A DNA stretch of 64,000 nt from UBA1429 sp964482225 (GCA_964482225.1 CAYZWT010000016.1:25964-89963); one strand, 5' to 3'; positions 7,982 to 16,706 are shown, counted from the stretch's first letter. Numbers and translations are program-made. Notes: a model not told the origin generated them from the letters alone.

Positions 7982-9262
7982 ATGCGCGAGAGCTATCAAG
8001 CGATCCTGGACTATATCGTCGGGCTGGAGATCGTGGATACCCACGAGCACCTGACCGGCCTGGAGGCCAACCGCAACCGCGAGACCGATGTCCTGCAAGA
8101 GTACCTGACCCACTATTTCAACAGCGACCTGCGCTCGGCGGGCCTGAGCGCCGCCGCGCTGCGCCAGGTGATGGATCACACCCAGCCGTTGCTGGCGCGC
8201 TGGGAGATCGTCGAGCCCTACTGGGAGATGGCGCGCCACACCGGCTATGGCCGCAGCCTGGATCTCACCGTGCAGGCCCTCTATGGCCTGGATGGCATCC
8301 GGCGCGACACCCTCCTGGCCCTGAACGAGGCTTTCTTGCAGACCCTGGCGACCCCCGGCCACTATCGGCGCGTGCTCAAGGACGCCTCGCGCATCGCCAT
8401 CAGCCTGCTGGATGCCGAGGGCCCCTATGACCCCGCCTTTTTCAGGCCGGTGGTGCGCCTAGATCGCTTTATCTGGCCGCGCAACCTGCAGACGGTGCTT
8501 TGGGTCGAGGAGGAATACGGCGCGCGCATCCACAGCCTGGATGACTGGCTGGCGGCCTGCGAGGCGACCCTGCTGCGCGCCCGGGAGCAGGGCGCCGTGG
8601 CCATCAAGAACAGCGACGCCTATGTGCGCAGCCTGCGCTTCGAGCCCACCCCGCTGCGGGAGGCTGAGCGCGGCATCGAGGCCATGCGGGCCGTGCGTCA
8701 CATGCCCGATTGGGAGGAGAAACCGATCAATGTGGACGTGGCCTTTCAGGACGCCATGTTCCACTATATCCTGGGGCTGGCCGAAAAGCACGCGATGCCG
8801 GTGCAGATTCACACCGGCATCCAGGAGGGCAGCGGCAACCTGCTCACCAACAGCGATCCGCAACTGCTCAACCCGGTCTTTGTCCAGTACCCAGGCATCA
8901 ACTTTGACATCTTTCACATCGGCTATCCCTACCAGCACACCCTCTCGGCCCTGGCGAAAATGTTCCCCAATGTCTACATTGACATGTGCTGGGCCCACAT
9001 CATCTCGCCTACGGCCTCGGTGAACGCCCTGGCCGAGTGGATTGACAGCGTGCCCGTGAACAAGATCAGCGCCTTTGGCGGCGACTATGGCTTTGTGGAC
9101 GCCGTCTATGGTCACCAGTGGCTGGCGCGCCGCAACGTGGCCCAGGCCCTGGCGCGCAAGGTGGAGGAGGGGGTATTCGACGTGGCGCGGGCCTGCGAGA
9201 TCGCGCGCCTGCTGTTCATCGAGAACCCGGCGCGCCTGTTCGGACTGGAAGGGCTGGCGTAG
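7982..9262 (+). CDS. Amidohydrolase-superfamily metal-dependent hydrolase (amidohydrolase 2 type)
   Basis: A 426-residue TIM-barrel protein; the ATG at 7982 follows AGGAGG with five bases between. The N-terminal HEH metal motif (VDTHEHL, H21 and H23), a mid-barrel IHTG histidine near residue 276, an FDIFHIGYPY strand near 305 and a late GGDYGF aspartate near 366 match the amidohydrolase-2 group. Relatives are decarboxylases, lactonases or uronate-isomerase-like enzymes, so the reaction is not fixed. Being paired with a methyltransferase gives no clear pathway. The long helical insertion between residues 35 and 200 is larger than in a minimal ACMSD-type decarboxylase and resembles glucuronate-isomerase-like members. 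Confidence 0.8.
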   Translation: MRESYQAILDYIVGLEIVDTHEHLTGLEANRNRETDVLQEYLTHYFNSDLRSAGLSAAALRQVMDHTQPLLARWEIVEPYWEMARHTGYGRSLDLTVQALYGLDGIRRDTLLALNEAFLQTLATPGHYRRVLKDASRIAISLLDAEGPYDPAFFRPVVRLDRFIWPRNLQTVLWVEEEYGARIHSLDDWLAACEATLLRAREQGAVAIKNSDAYVRSLRFEPTPLREAERGIEAMRAVRHMPDWEEKPINVDVAFQDAMFHYILGLAEKHAMPVQIHTGIQEGSGNLLTNSDPQLLNPVFVQYPGINFDIFHIGYPYQHTLSALAKMFPNVYIDMCWAHIISPTASVNALAEWIDSVPVNKISAFGGDYGFVDAVYGHQWLARRNVAQALARKVEEGVFDVARACEIARLLFIENPARLFGLEGLA

Positions 9263-9310
9263 GGCAGGCGCCGGTCAACGCCTCGTGGCGTGGTGGTTGG
9301 GTCATTGAAG

Positions 9311-9352
9311 CGATAGAACGTTCAAACGTTTGCACGTTCGAACGTTCTATCG
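9311..9352. repeat. 42-bp palindrome between convergent genes (terminator or repeat)
   Basis: Two 19-base arms (9311-9329 and 9334-9352) are complementary with a single G-U-type exception and a 4-base loop. The right arm begins with the self-palindrome ACGTTCGAACGT (9334-9345), which recurs upstream of the GH3 gene at 56075-56086. It lies between the convergent amidohydrolase and ABC exporter genes, so a bidirectional terminator is the simplest reading, but there is no T-tract on either side and it carries repeated GAACGTTC units. Confidence 0.7.
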
Positions 9353-9366
9353 GCACAAGCGGTTCT

Positions 9367-11184
9367 TTACGCCGGCCGCGCCAGCTCCGGCGCGGCCTCA
9401 AGGCTTGACGCCTCGGCCTCGGCCCGCTCCTCGGGCGCATAGTAGAGCTGGCGCATCTCTTCGCTGGTGCGCAGCAGCTCCTCTAGCTTGCCCTCGGCCT
9501 CGATGTGGCCCTCTTTCAAGACCACGATCCGATCGGCGCGGCGCAGCACCTCGCGGCGGTGGCTCACCACCAGGCAGGTGGCGTCGCCGCCCTCGTCCAT
9601 GCGCTCCCAGAGCTGCTGCTCGGTCTCTACATCCAGAGCGCTGGAGAGATCGTCGAACACCAGCAGCTCGGGCTGGCGCACAAACATACGCGCCGCCGCC
9701 GTGCGCTGCACCTGCCCGCCGGAGAGCTTGACGCCCCGGGTACCCACGGGCGTATCCAGGCCGCGCTCCAACTCGGCGATATCCACTTCCATCACCGCCC
9801 GGCGCAGGGCCTGCTCCACCTCCTCCTCCGTGGCCTGCACCCCGGAGAGGATGTTGTCGCGCAGCGTCTCGCTAAAGAGCCTGGGCACCTGGGCCGTATA
9901 GGCGCTCACCGGCGGCCGGAAAAAGGTGGCCGGATCCTCCACCGGCTCGCCATTCCAGAGCACCTGGCCCTCGTCTATGGGCAAGAGGCCCAGCATGCCG
10001 CGCAGCAGCGTCGTCTTGCCGCTGCCGATGCGCCCGGTGATCACCACCAGCTCGCCTCGCCGAACGGCCAGGTTGATCCCCTGCACCCCTGCGTCCGACC
10101 CCGCATAGCGGCAGGTCAGGTCGCGCAGTTCGAGGGTTTGCAGCGGCGTGCGCCGGCCCATGCGCGGGTCGGGCACGACGGGCAGCTCCTCGTGGGTGTA
10201 CACGGGGCCATGCTGCACGAGCCGGCCCTCGGGCGCATCGTGCAGGAACGTCTCCAGACGCTCGATGGAGACGCCCGTGCGCCGATACTGGGCGATCATG
10301 TTGCCAAAGTACCGCAGATAGTAGGACATGCGCGTCACATAGCTGGTGAACAGGGCAAAGTCACCTACGGTGAAATCGCCGCTGCGCATGGCCGCCACCG
10401 AGATGAACAGCACGATGCTGATGCTGAGATCAATCAGGTTGCCCGAGAGGGCATGGTACAACTCGGTTATCAGCGAGTCCTTGACGGCGGCCTTGCGACG
10501 CACCTCATTCAACTTGCGAAAGTGCCCCGTGACGGCGTCCTCCGCCGAGGCGACCTTGACGGCCTGGGCCGCGCCAAAGACCTCGCCGATGAAACCGGTC
10601 ACCCGGGCGGTGGCCTCGCGGTTCGCCTTGCGATAGCGCCGGATGATGTCGCTCATGCGCATGCCGCCCACCACCATCAGCACCAGCGGCACCATCACCA
10701 GCAGGGTGATCAGCACGTGGATGCGGAACATGATATAGAGCGCCACGACGGAAAAGAGCACGATGCCCGCCAGGTCCGTCAACACCTCTATCCAGTTGCT
10801 TATCTCGCCCACGTCCTCGCGAAAGCGAGTGACCGTGGCGCCAGAGGCCTCCTCCAGAACCCTGGGCTTGGGCGCCGTCAGGGTCCATTCCAGCATGTTC
10901 TTGCGCACCAGCACTTCGTTGGTCATCCACATATTGATGAACAACCGAAAGCCGTACACAAAGCTCATGTACTGGACCACCCAGACGCCGGCGAACATGG
11001 ACAACAATGTCCAGGCGTTCCACCCCGCCTGTTGCGGCCCGATCAACGTCTCGATCAACTCGCGCATGGCCAAGCCGCCCAGCAAGGGCAGCAGGTGGAA
11101 CGCGCCCCACAAGAGGGCATTGACCCAGAACACCCAAGGCCGGTAGCCGATCAGGGCCTTGGTATAGCGTAAGAGCAATTTCAT
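9367..11184 (-). CDS. ABC exporter half-transporter, subunit 2 of a heterodimer
   Basis: A 605-residue type-IV ABC exporter: six transmembrane segments in about residues 1-330, then a nucleotide-binding domain. ATG at 11184 overlaps the stop of the partner gene (ATGA) and follows AGGAGG. The NBD has Walker A GRIGSGKTT, a canonical LSGGQ signature and a Walker B LLVFDD in which the usual catalytic Glu is Asp, with the H-loop in VVSHRR. A degenerate Walker B next to a canonical signature is the pattern of the non-catalytic-site subunit in heterodimeric exporters such as BmrC/BmrD or TM287/288. The linker between membrane part and NBD is long, about residues 350-375. Substrate unknown; drugs or lipids are typical for the family. 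Confidence 0.9.
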   Translation of the reverse strand: MKLLLRYTKALIGYRPWVFWVNALLWGAFHLLPLLGGLAMRELIETLIGPQQAGWNAWTLLSMFAGVWVVQYMSFVYGFRLFINMWMTNEVLVRKNMLEWTLTAPKPRVLEEASGATVTRFREDVGEISNWIEVLTDLAGIVLFSVVALYIMFRIHVLITLLVMVPLVLMVVGGMRMSDIIRRYRKANREATARVTGFIGEVFGAAQAVKVASAEDAVTGHFRKLNEVRRKAAVKDSLITELYHALSGNLIDLSISIVLFISVAAMRSGDFTVGDFALFTSYVTRMSYYLRYFGNMIAQYRRTGVSIERLETFLHDAPEGRLVQHGPVYTHEELPVVPDPRMGRRTPLQTLELRDLTCRYAGSDAGVQGINLAVRRGELVVITGRIGSGKTTLLRGMLGLLPIDEGQVLWNGEPVEDPATFFRPPVSAYTAQVPRLFSETLRDNILSGVQATEEEVEQALRRAVMEVDIAELERGLDTPVGTRGVKLSGGQVQRTAAARMFVRQPELLVFDDLSSALDVETEQQLWERMDEGGDATCLVVSHRREVLRRADRIVVLKEGHIEAEGKLEELLRTSEEMRQLYYAPEERAEAEASSLEAAPELARPA

Positions 11185-12947
11185 GCAAACGCCTCCTGCA
11201 TACCGGTGGTCAGCAGTTCGGAAAAGTGCGAGTGCGGGTCGCTGACCAGGTCTTGACGCCGCCCGAACTCGCGGATATGTCCGTCGGAAAGGATCATGAT
11301 GTCGTCCACCCGCTGCACGGTGGCCAGACGGTGGGCGATGATGATGGCCGTGCGCCCCTCCAGCAGCAGGTTCATGGCCTCCTCCAGCAAGCGCTCGGTG
11401 GCCGGATCCAGCCGCGATGAGGGCTCGTCCAGCACCACGATGCTGGGATCGGTCAGGAACACCCGGGCAAAGGCCAGCAACTGGGCCTGCCCCGCCGAGA
11501 GGTCGCCGCCGCCGGGGGCCAGCTCGGTATCCAGGCCCTCCGATAGCCGGTCGAGCCACTCGCCCAGGCCCACCTGCCGTACCACGCGCACGATCGCGTC
11601 ATCCGAGATCGCGGGATCGAAAAAGGTCAGGTTGTCGCGCACGCTGGCCCGAAAGAGCTGCACATCCTGGGTCACCATGGCGACCTTGCGCCGGACAACG
11701 TCCGGCTCCAGATCGTGCAGCGCGGCATCCCCCAGGCGGATGGCGCCGGCCGTCGGGTCGTACAGCCGAAAGAGCAGCCGCGTCAGCGTGGTCTTGCCGC
11801 TGCCGGTGCGCCCCAGCAGGCCCAGCTTGGCGCCCGCCTCCAACTGAAAGGTGACCCGTTCCAGCACCGGCTCGTCGTCCTCATAGGCGAACGAGACCTC
11901 GTCAAACGCGATGGGCAGGGCGCCCTCGGGCAGCGTACCCTCTCCGAGGGGGCGCAGGCCGCGCCCACGGATCTGGGGCTCGAGCGCCATCAGATCGCCG
12001 ATGCGCTGGATGCCGGCGGCGGCCTTTTGCAGGTCCTGCAACTGGCGCGCGATCTGCTCCAGCGGGTCCAACAGCATAAAAGTATAGTGCAACACCATAT
12101 AGACGGCGCCAATGGTGAGCACGCCCCGGTTGTAGAACACGATGCCCAGGGCCAGGGCCAGGGTCTGCCCCACGCCCCACATGCCCACGGCAATGCGGAT
12201 CACGATCAGGCGCTTGTCCCAGGCCGTGGTGGCCGCCCAGAACAGGTTGCGCAGCGACTCGTAGTAACGCCGCAGCGTGTACAGGGCGCTGCCGTTGGAG
12301 CGGATATCGTCCAGCCCCGCCAGGCGCTCCTCGATAAAGCCATAGAGCTCGGCATTGGCCTCGCGCTCGGCAGCCGAATCGGCCACGGCGGCGCCGCCAT
12401 AGCGGATCAGGCCCCCCAGGCCCAGCGCCGCAAAGGCGCCCATGATGAGCCCCACGCGCCAGTCCTCGCGCACCAGCAAGGCCACGATGCCCAGGATCAG
12501 GATGCCATTGCCCAGCAACCGCACCACGAACTGGGTGAAAAAGTTCGAGAGGGCCGTCACGTCGCCATCAATGCGCTCGATCAACTCGCCGGGGGTGCGC
12601 TCTTTGTGAAAGCTCATGTCCAGCCCCAGGCAGTGGCGCGCCAGATCGGCGCGCAAGGCATTGGTGGTGCGAAAGCCCAGGTCGGTACTCAGATAGGTCG
12701 AGGCCAGCCGGAGCGTCTGCACGCCCATGCCAGCGGCCAAAAAGACCGCCGCCGCCAGGAGCAGGTGGGTGGGCTCCGCCTGGGCCTGGGCTGCATCAAT
12801 GAACCCGCGCACGATCTGCGGGTTGACCAGTTGCAGCGCGATGGAGCCCAGCAGGACGATGGTGAGCCCTAGCGCTGCGCGCCACTGAGACTTGAGATAG
12901 CGGGTCAGGAGCTGGATATGCGATCGGAAACGAACGAGCTTGCTCAT
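11181..12947 (-). CDS. ABC exporter half-transporter, subunit 1 of a heterodimer
   Basis: A 588-residue membrane-NBD fusion with six predicted helices in residues about 20-320, then Walker A GRTGSGKTT, the non-canonical signature LSAGQ, Walker B IVVLDEP with the catalytic Glu, and H-loop IIAHRL. It complements the partner: one subunit has the intact Walker B, the other the intact signature LSGGQ, so one ATP site is expected to be fully catalytic. The start follows AAGGAG with six bases between. The transcript carries a leader with a short peptide and two terminators (12972-13242), so expression probably depends on anti-termination. Confidence 0.9.
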   Translation of the reverse strand: MSKLVRFRSHIQLLTRYLKSQWRAALGLTIVLLGSIALQLVNPQIVRGFIDAAQAQAEPTHLLLAAAVFLAAGMGVQTLRLASTYLSTDLGFRTTNALRADLARHCLGLDMSFHKERTPGELIERIDGDVTALSNFFTQFVVRLLGNGILILGIVALLVREDWRVGLIMGAFAALGLGGLIRYGGAAVADSAAEREANAELYGFIEERLAGLDDIRSNGSALYTLRRYYESLRNLFWAATTAWDKRLIVIRIAVGMWGVGQTLALALGIVFYNRGVLTIGAVYMVLHYTFMLLDPLEQIARQLQDLQKAAAGIQRIGDLMALEPQIRGRGLRPLGEGTLPEGALPIAFDEVSFAYEDDEPVLERVTFQLEAGAKLGLLGRTGSGKTTLTRLLFRLYDPTAGAIRLGDAALHDLEPDVVRRKVAMVTQDVQLFRASVRDNLTFFDPAISDDAIVRVVRQVGLGEWLDRLSEGLDTELAPGGGDLSAGQAQLLAFARVFLTDPSIVVLDEPSSRLDPATERLLEEAMNLLLEGRTAIIIAHRLATVQRVDDIMILSDGHIREFGRRQDLVSDPHSHFSELLTTGMQEAFA

Positions 12948-12971
12948 GTGATCTCCTTGAGTGTGGGCGAA

Positions 12972-13011
12972 CCAAGAAAGAGAAAACGGCTGCGGCGACT
13001 CCCGCAGCCGT
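12972..13011 (-). terminator. Attenuator terminator 2 of the heterodimeric exporter leader
   Basis: Minus strand: 10-bp perfect stem (arms 13002-13011 and 12986-12995, sequence ACGGCTGCGG/CCGCAGCCGT), 6-base loop, then TTTTCTCTTTCTT at 12974-12986. It lies only 25 bp before the exporter start codon, so it must be bypassed for expression. Confidence 0.75.
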
Positions 13012-13020
13012 CAAGCAAGC

Positions 13021-13067
13021 CTGAAAACGAAAACGGCGACGGGTGTCCTTGTGGAGGCCCGTCGCCG
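13021..13067 (-). terminator. Attenuator terminator 1 of the heterodimeric exporter leader
   Basis: Minus strand: 10-bp perfect stem (13058-13067 with 13034-13043, CGGCGACGGG/CCCGTCGCCG), a small inner TCC/GGA helix, then GTTTTCGTTTTC. Its 3' arm can pair with the 5' arm of terminator 2 (9 of 10 positions including one G-U), and its 5' arm can pair with leader bases 13114-13120. Confidence 0.75.
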
Positions 13068-13086
13068 AGTGTCTCTTGTAGATGAC

Positions 13087-13176
13087 TCAACGCATAGGCG
13101 CACTCCACCCAGGGGCAACGCCCTCGAAAAGGGCGGCGCTATGGCGCACGCGGATCATGGCCTTCTGGGTGGTCAT
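13087..13176 (-). CDS. Leader peptide of the heterodimeric ABC exporter (29 aa)
   Basis: A 29-codon ORF starts at ATG 13176, nine bases after GGAGG (13186-13190), and ends at TGA 13087-13089, about 20 bp before terminator 1. The peptide begins MTTQKAMIRVRHS. The R-V-R at residues 9-11 is a +x+ motif of the kind on which macrolide-bound ribosomes arrest (established for ErmDL-type leaders). The ORF codons 19-21 contain CGTTGCC (13114-13120), complementary with one G-U to the 5' arm of terminator 1. Codons 2-4 and 22-24 can also pair with each other (CCACCCAG/CTGGGTGG). I infer a regulatory, not a structural, role. No similarity to a named leader peptide is recognised. Confidence 0.65.
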   Translation of the reverse strand: MTTQKAMIRVRHSAALFEGVAPGWSAPMR

Positions 13177-13213
13177 CCTCTGTTTCCTCCACAATGCTGA
13201 CGGAACAAAAGGC

Positions 13214-13242
13214 ACAATAGCACACTCGGCGCGCAATGTCAA
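13214..13242 (-). promoter_or_regulatory. Strong sigma70-like promoter of the exporter leader
   Basis: Minus strand: perfect -35 TTGACA (13237-13242), 17 bp, -10 TATTGT (13214-13219). Transcription should begin near 13207, giving about 260 nt of leader before the exporter start. Confidence 0.75.
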
Positions 13243-13316
13243 GACCTTGGGGCACTTTTTTTTTCGCGCGGGCAAGTCGGCCTTCTGTATGCTCTCGCAT
13301 CGTCTGTTTCGCTGCG

Positions 13317-13345
13317 TTGACAGAACCCGCCGATGCCGCTACCAT
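13317..13345 (+). promoter_or_regulatory. Promoter of the aconitase-isocitrate dehydrogenase operon
   Basis: TTGACA (13317-13322), 17 bp, TACCAT (13340-13345), about 120 bp before the aconitase start. The untranslated leader holds no recognisable riboswitch. Confidence 0.55.
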
Positions 13346-13465
13346 AGGGGCCTGGCGGCGCGCAGCGCTGGGCGCCGAACCCCCGCAGCGTTGCACCGCC
13401 TATCGCCGACTGTGCGCGGCCGCAGGGCCGCAGCAGCGGAATGCCCACCCCAGAAAGGATCCATG

Positions 13466-15391
13466 ATGAGCGAGACCCTTGCCGCCAAGATCATCCGCGC
13501 GCACCTGGTCGAGGGCGAGATGGCGCCCGGCCAAGAGATCGGCCTGCGCATTGACCAGACCTTGACCCAGGACGCCACCGGCACCATGACCTACCTCCAG
13601 TTCGAGGCCATGGGCCTGCCCCGGGTGCGCGCCGAGCTTTCGGTAAGTTATGTAGACCATAACATGCTGCAAGCCGACTTTCGCAACGCAGACGACCACC
13701 GCTACCTGCAGACGGTGGCGGCCCGCTATGGGCTTGTCTTTTCGCGGCCCGGCAACGGCATCTGCCATCAGGTGCAACTGGAGCGCTTTGGTGTGCCGGG
13801 CAAGACGCTGCTGGGGGCCGATAGCCACACCCCCACCTGTGGCGGCCTGGGGATGCTGGCGATGGGCGCCGGCGGGCTGGATGTGGCCGTGGCCATGGCC
13901 GGGCGCCCGTTCTATATCACCATGCCCAAGATCGTCCTGGTGCGGCTGGTGGGCGCGCTGCAGCCTTGGGTAAGCGCCAAAGACGTGATCCTGGAACTGC
14001 TGCGGCGCCTCTCGGTCAAGGGCGGCGTGGGGCGCATTTTCGAGTATGGCGGGCCGGGCATCGCCGGGCTGACCGTGCCCCAGCGGGCCACCATCACCAA
14101 CATGGGCGCCGAATTGGGGGCCACGGGGTCGCTCTTTCCCAGCGACGAGCAGACACAGCGCTATCTGGCCGCCCAGGGCCGCGCCGACGACTGGCTGCCG
14201 CTGGCCGCCGACCCCGACGCGGCCTATGACGAGGTGGTCGAGATCAACCTGAGCGCGCTAGAGCCGCTGGTGGCCCTGCCCCACATGCCCGACCGTGTGG
14301 TGCCGGTGCGCGAGGCGGCGGGCACGCCCGTTGACCAGGTGTGCATCGGGAGCTGCACCAATTCCTCCGTGGTGGACCTGAAGACGGTGGCGGCCATCCT
14401 CAAGGGCAAGGTGATCGCGCCCGGCGTGTCCCTCGTCGTTAGCCCGGGCAGCCGTCAGGCCCTGGCCATGATCGCCGAGAGCGGCGCGTTGGCCGACCTG
14501 GTCTCCGCCGGGGCGCGCATCCTGGATGCGGGCTGCGGCCCCTGCATCGGCATGGGCCAGGCGCCCGCCAGCGGGGCGGCCTCGCTGCGCTCCTTTAACC
14601 GGAACTTTCAGGGGCGCTCGGGCACGGCGGATGCGGGCATCTATCTGGCCGGCGCCGAGGTGTGCGCCGCGTCTGCCATTACCGGCGTGCTCACCGATCC
14701 GCGCGACCTGGGCGACGCGCCGCAGATCCAGATGCCCGAGCGCTTTGCCGTGGACGACCGCATGATCATCCCGCCGCTGGAGGACGGCTCCGCCGTCGAG
14801 ATCGTCCGGGGCCCCAATATCGCGCCGCTGCCCACCCGCGAGGTGCTGCCGAGCACGCTAGAGGGCGTGGTGCTGCTGCGCACCGGCGACAATATCACCA
14901 CGGACGACATCATGCCGGCCGGGGCCGCGATCCTGCCCTTGCGCTCCAATGTGCCCGCGCTGAGCCAGTTCGTCTTTGGCACGATTGACAAGACCTTTCC
15001 CGAGCGGGCACTTGCCGCGGGCGGCGGGTTCGTCATCGGCGGCGAGAACTATGGGCAGGGCTCCAGCCGCGAGCACGCGGCGCTGGTGCCCATGTATCTG
15101 GGGGTGCAGGCGGTGATCTGCAAGAGTTTTGCGCGCATCCACCACGCCAACCTGGCCAACGTGGGCATCGTGCCCCTGACCTTTCGCGATCCCGCCGATT
15201 GGGCGCGCATCCAGCAGGGCGACGAGCTGCGCATCGCCGACCTGCCCGGCGCGCTGCGCTCCGGCGGCGACGTAACGGTCGAGGACGTCACCGGCGGCTG
15301 GTCGTTCCCGGCGGTCTCGAGCCTCTCGCCCCGCGAGGTGGAGGTGCTGCTGGCGGGCGGGATGCTGAACTATATCAAGATCAACGCGTAG
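13466..15391 (+). CDS. Aconitate hydratase, Aquifex-type (LeuC-LeuD-like fused architecture)
   Basis: A 641-residue iron-sulfur hydro-lyase. Start: ATG 13466 sits seven bases after AAAGGA; the ATG one codon upstream is too close. The [4Fe-4S] ligands are visible as SCTN (C297) and GCGPC (C357, C360). The swivel domain follows with NITTDDIMPAG and ENYGQGSSREHA, the signature of the LeuD/aconitase domain 4. Length and continuous fusion match the short bacterial aconitases of Aquifex type rather than AcnA (about 890) or the separate LeuC/LeuD pair. It interconverts citrate and isocitrate in the TCA cycle. The isocitrate dehydrogenase gene follows after 16 bp, which supports aconitase over isopropylmalate isomerase. 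Confidence 0.85.
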   Translation: MSETLAAKIIRAHLVEGEMAPGQEIGLRIDQTLTQDATGTMTYLQFEAMGLPRVRAELSVSYVDHNMLQADFRNADDHRYLQTVAARYGLVFSRPGNGICHQVQLERFGVPGKTLLGADSHTPTCGGLGMLAMGAGGLDVAVAMAGRPFYITMPKIVLVRLVGALQPWVSAKDVILELLRRLSVKGGVGRIFEYGGPGIAGLTVPQRATITNMGAELGATGSLFPSDEQTQRYLAAQGRADDWLPLAADPDAAYDEVVEINLSALEPLVALPHMPDRVVPVREAAGTPVDQVCIGSCTNSSVVDLKTVAAILKGKVIAPGVSLVVSPGSRQALAMIAESGALADLVSAGARILDAGCGPCIGMGQAPASGAASLRSFNRNFQGRSGTADAGIYLAGAEVCAASAITGVLTDPRDLGDAPQIQMPERFAVDDRMIIPPLEDGSAVEIVRGPNIAPLPTREVLPSTLEGVVLLRTGDNITTDDIMPAGAAILPLRSNVPALSQFVFGTIDKTFPERALAAGGGFVIGGENYGQGSSREHAALVPMYLGVQAVICKSFARIHHANLANVGIVPLTFRDPADWARIQQGDELRIADLPGALRSGGDVTVEDVTGGWSFPAVSSLSPREVEVLLAGGMLNYIKINA

Positions 15392-15407
15392 AGTACAAGG
15401 AGCCAAC

Positions 15408-16427
15408 ATGAGCTATCCCGTCACCCTGATCCCCGGCGACGGCATCGGCGCCGAAGTCACCGAGGCCATGCGGCGCGTGGTGGACGCCACCGGCGTCGCC
15501 ATCGAATGGGACGTGCAGCAAGCGGGCGAGGCCGTCATCGCCGAGCACGGCACGCCCCTGCCCGAGCCCGTGCTGGACTCGATCCGGCGCAACCGCGTGG
15601 GCATCAAGGGCCCCGTCACCACGCCCATCGGCACCGGCTTTCGCAGCGTCAACGTCTCGCTGCGCAAGGCGCTGGATCTGTACGCCAACCTGCGTCCCGC
15701 CAAGACCATCCCCGGCGTGGCGTCGCGCTATGAGGACATTGACCTGATCATCGTGCGCGAGAACACCGAGTGCCTGTATGCGGGCATCGAGCACGACGTG
15801 ATCCCCAATGTCGCCGCCGAGTCCATCCGCATCATCACCCGACGCGCCACCGAGCGGATCGTGCGCTTTGCCTTCAACTATGCCCGCGAGCATGGCCGCA
15901 AGCTGGTGACCGCTGTCCACAAGGCCAACATCCTCAAGGCCACGGATGGCCTGTTCCTGCGGGTGGCCCAAGAGGTGGCGGCAGAGTACCCCGAGATCGC
16001 GTTCAACGACCGCATCGTGGACAACGCCTGCATGCAGCTCGTGCAGCGCCCCCACGAGTACGATGTGCTGGTGCTGCCCAACCTGTATGGCGATATCGTC
16101 AGCGACCTGTGCTCAGGGCTGGTGGGCGGCCTGGGCGTCTCGCCCGGCGCAAACATCGGCGATGGCATCGCCGTGTTCGAGCCGGTGCACGGCTCGGCGC
16201 CCAAGTACGCCGGGCAGAACCGGGTCAACCCCACGGCCACGATCCTGTGCGGGGCGCTGATGCTGCGCTACCTGGGCGAGCACGCCGCCGCCGACCGCAT
16301 CGAGGCCGCGGCAGCCCAGGTGATCGCCGAGGGACGCCAGGTGACCTATGACCTCAAGGCCACCCGCGACGACCCCACGGCCGTCGGAACCCAGGAGATG
16401 GCCGACGCCATCATCGCCGCCCTCTAG
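15408..16427 (+). CDS. NAD-type isocitrate dehydrogenase (isocitrate/isopropylmalate dehydrogenase family)
   Basis: A 339-residue decarboxylating dehydrogenase. The beta-strand start TLIPGDGIGAEV, the substrate loop FRSVNVSLRKALDLYANLRP (Ser and Asn at the positions used by isocitrate enzymes), the metal and active-site block NLYGDIVSDLCSGLVGG and the cofactor loop EPVHGSAPKYAGQNRVNP are all present. The short length and absence of NADP-selective basic residues after the cofactor loop suggest NAD use, similar to IDH3-like enzymes. The ATG follows AAGGAG by six bases. It is in one operon with aconitase, covering citrate to 2-oxoglutarate. A 3-isopropylmalate dehydrogenase is the alternative but the R-S-V-N-V loop argues against it. 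Confidence 0.85.
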   Translation: MSYPVTLIPGDGIGAEVTEAMRRVVDATGVAIEWDVQQAGEAVIAEHGTPLPEPVLDSIRRNRVGIKGPVTTPIGTGFRSVNVSLRKALDLYANLRPAKTIPGVASRYEDIDLIIVRENTECLYAGIEHDVIPNVAAESIRIITRRATERIVRFAFNYAREHGRKLVTAVHKANILKATDGLFLRVAQEVAAEYPEIAFNDRIVDNACMQLVQRPHEYDVLVLPNLYGDIVSDLCSGLVGGLGVSPGANIGDGIAVFEPVHGSAPKYAGQNRVNPTATILCGALMLRYLGEHAAADRIEAAAAQVIAEGRQVTYDLKATRDDPTAVGTQEMADAIIAAL

Positions 16428-16451
16428 CGCGGGCGTTGACCGAGCAACAAG

Positions 16452-16485
16452 AGACCCGCCGGGGACAGGCGTCCTCGGCGGGTCT
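16452..16485 (+). terminator. Terminator of the aconitase-IDH operon
   Basis: A 15-bp stem (16452-16466 with 16471-16485) containing one G-U pair and a 4-base loop, 24 bp after the IDH stop; followed by TGTG without a long T-tract. Confidence 0.7.
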
Positions 16486-16633
16486 TGTGACGTGTCAGAG
16501 TCCCGTTGGCTAAGGTCGGCGCTCCATGTCAAAGTGTCTCTGCTTGACCCTCAAGACGGCACCTCACATGCCCCGTCACGACCCCAGATGCAGTCGCCTT
16601 GCCAACCGGACGCCCCTCTCCGGGCTCCTCGGG

Positions 16634-16663
16634 TTGCCCGGCGCGCCTCTCTCGCGCTATGAT
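16634..16663 (+). promoter_or_regulatory. Possible promoter of the sulfatase gene
   Basis: TTGCCC (16634-16639), 18 bp, TATGAT (16658-16663), 43 bp before the start codon. Confidence 0.5.
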
Positions 16664-16706
16664 GGGTGCGAGGACAACCCGCCCCACGCCAACAGGAGGT
16701 CGCCAC

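Noticed and set aside
9311..9352. LacI-type operator controlling a downstream gene
   Set aside because: It lies between two gene ends, with no start codon nearby; kept only as a palindrome or possible terminator.
13082..13465. N-terminal extension of the aconitase to 769 residues
   Set aside because: The extra 128 residues cross two promoters and the divergent leader and have no family match; ATG 13466 has a ribosome site.
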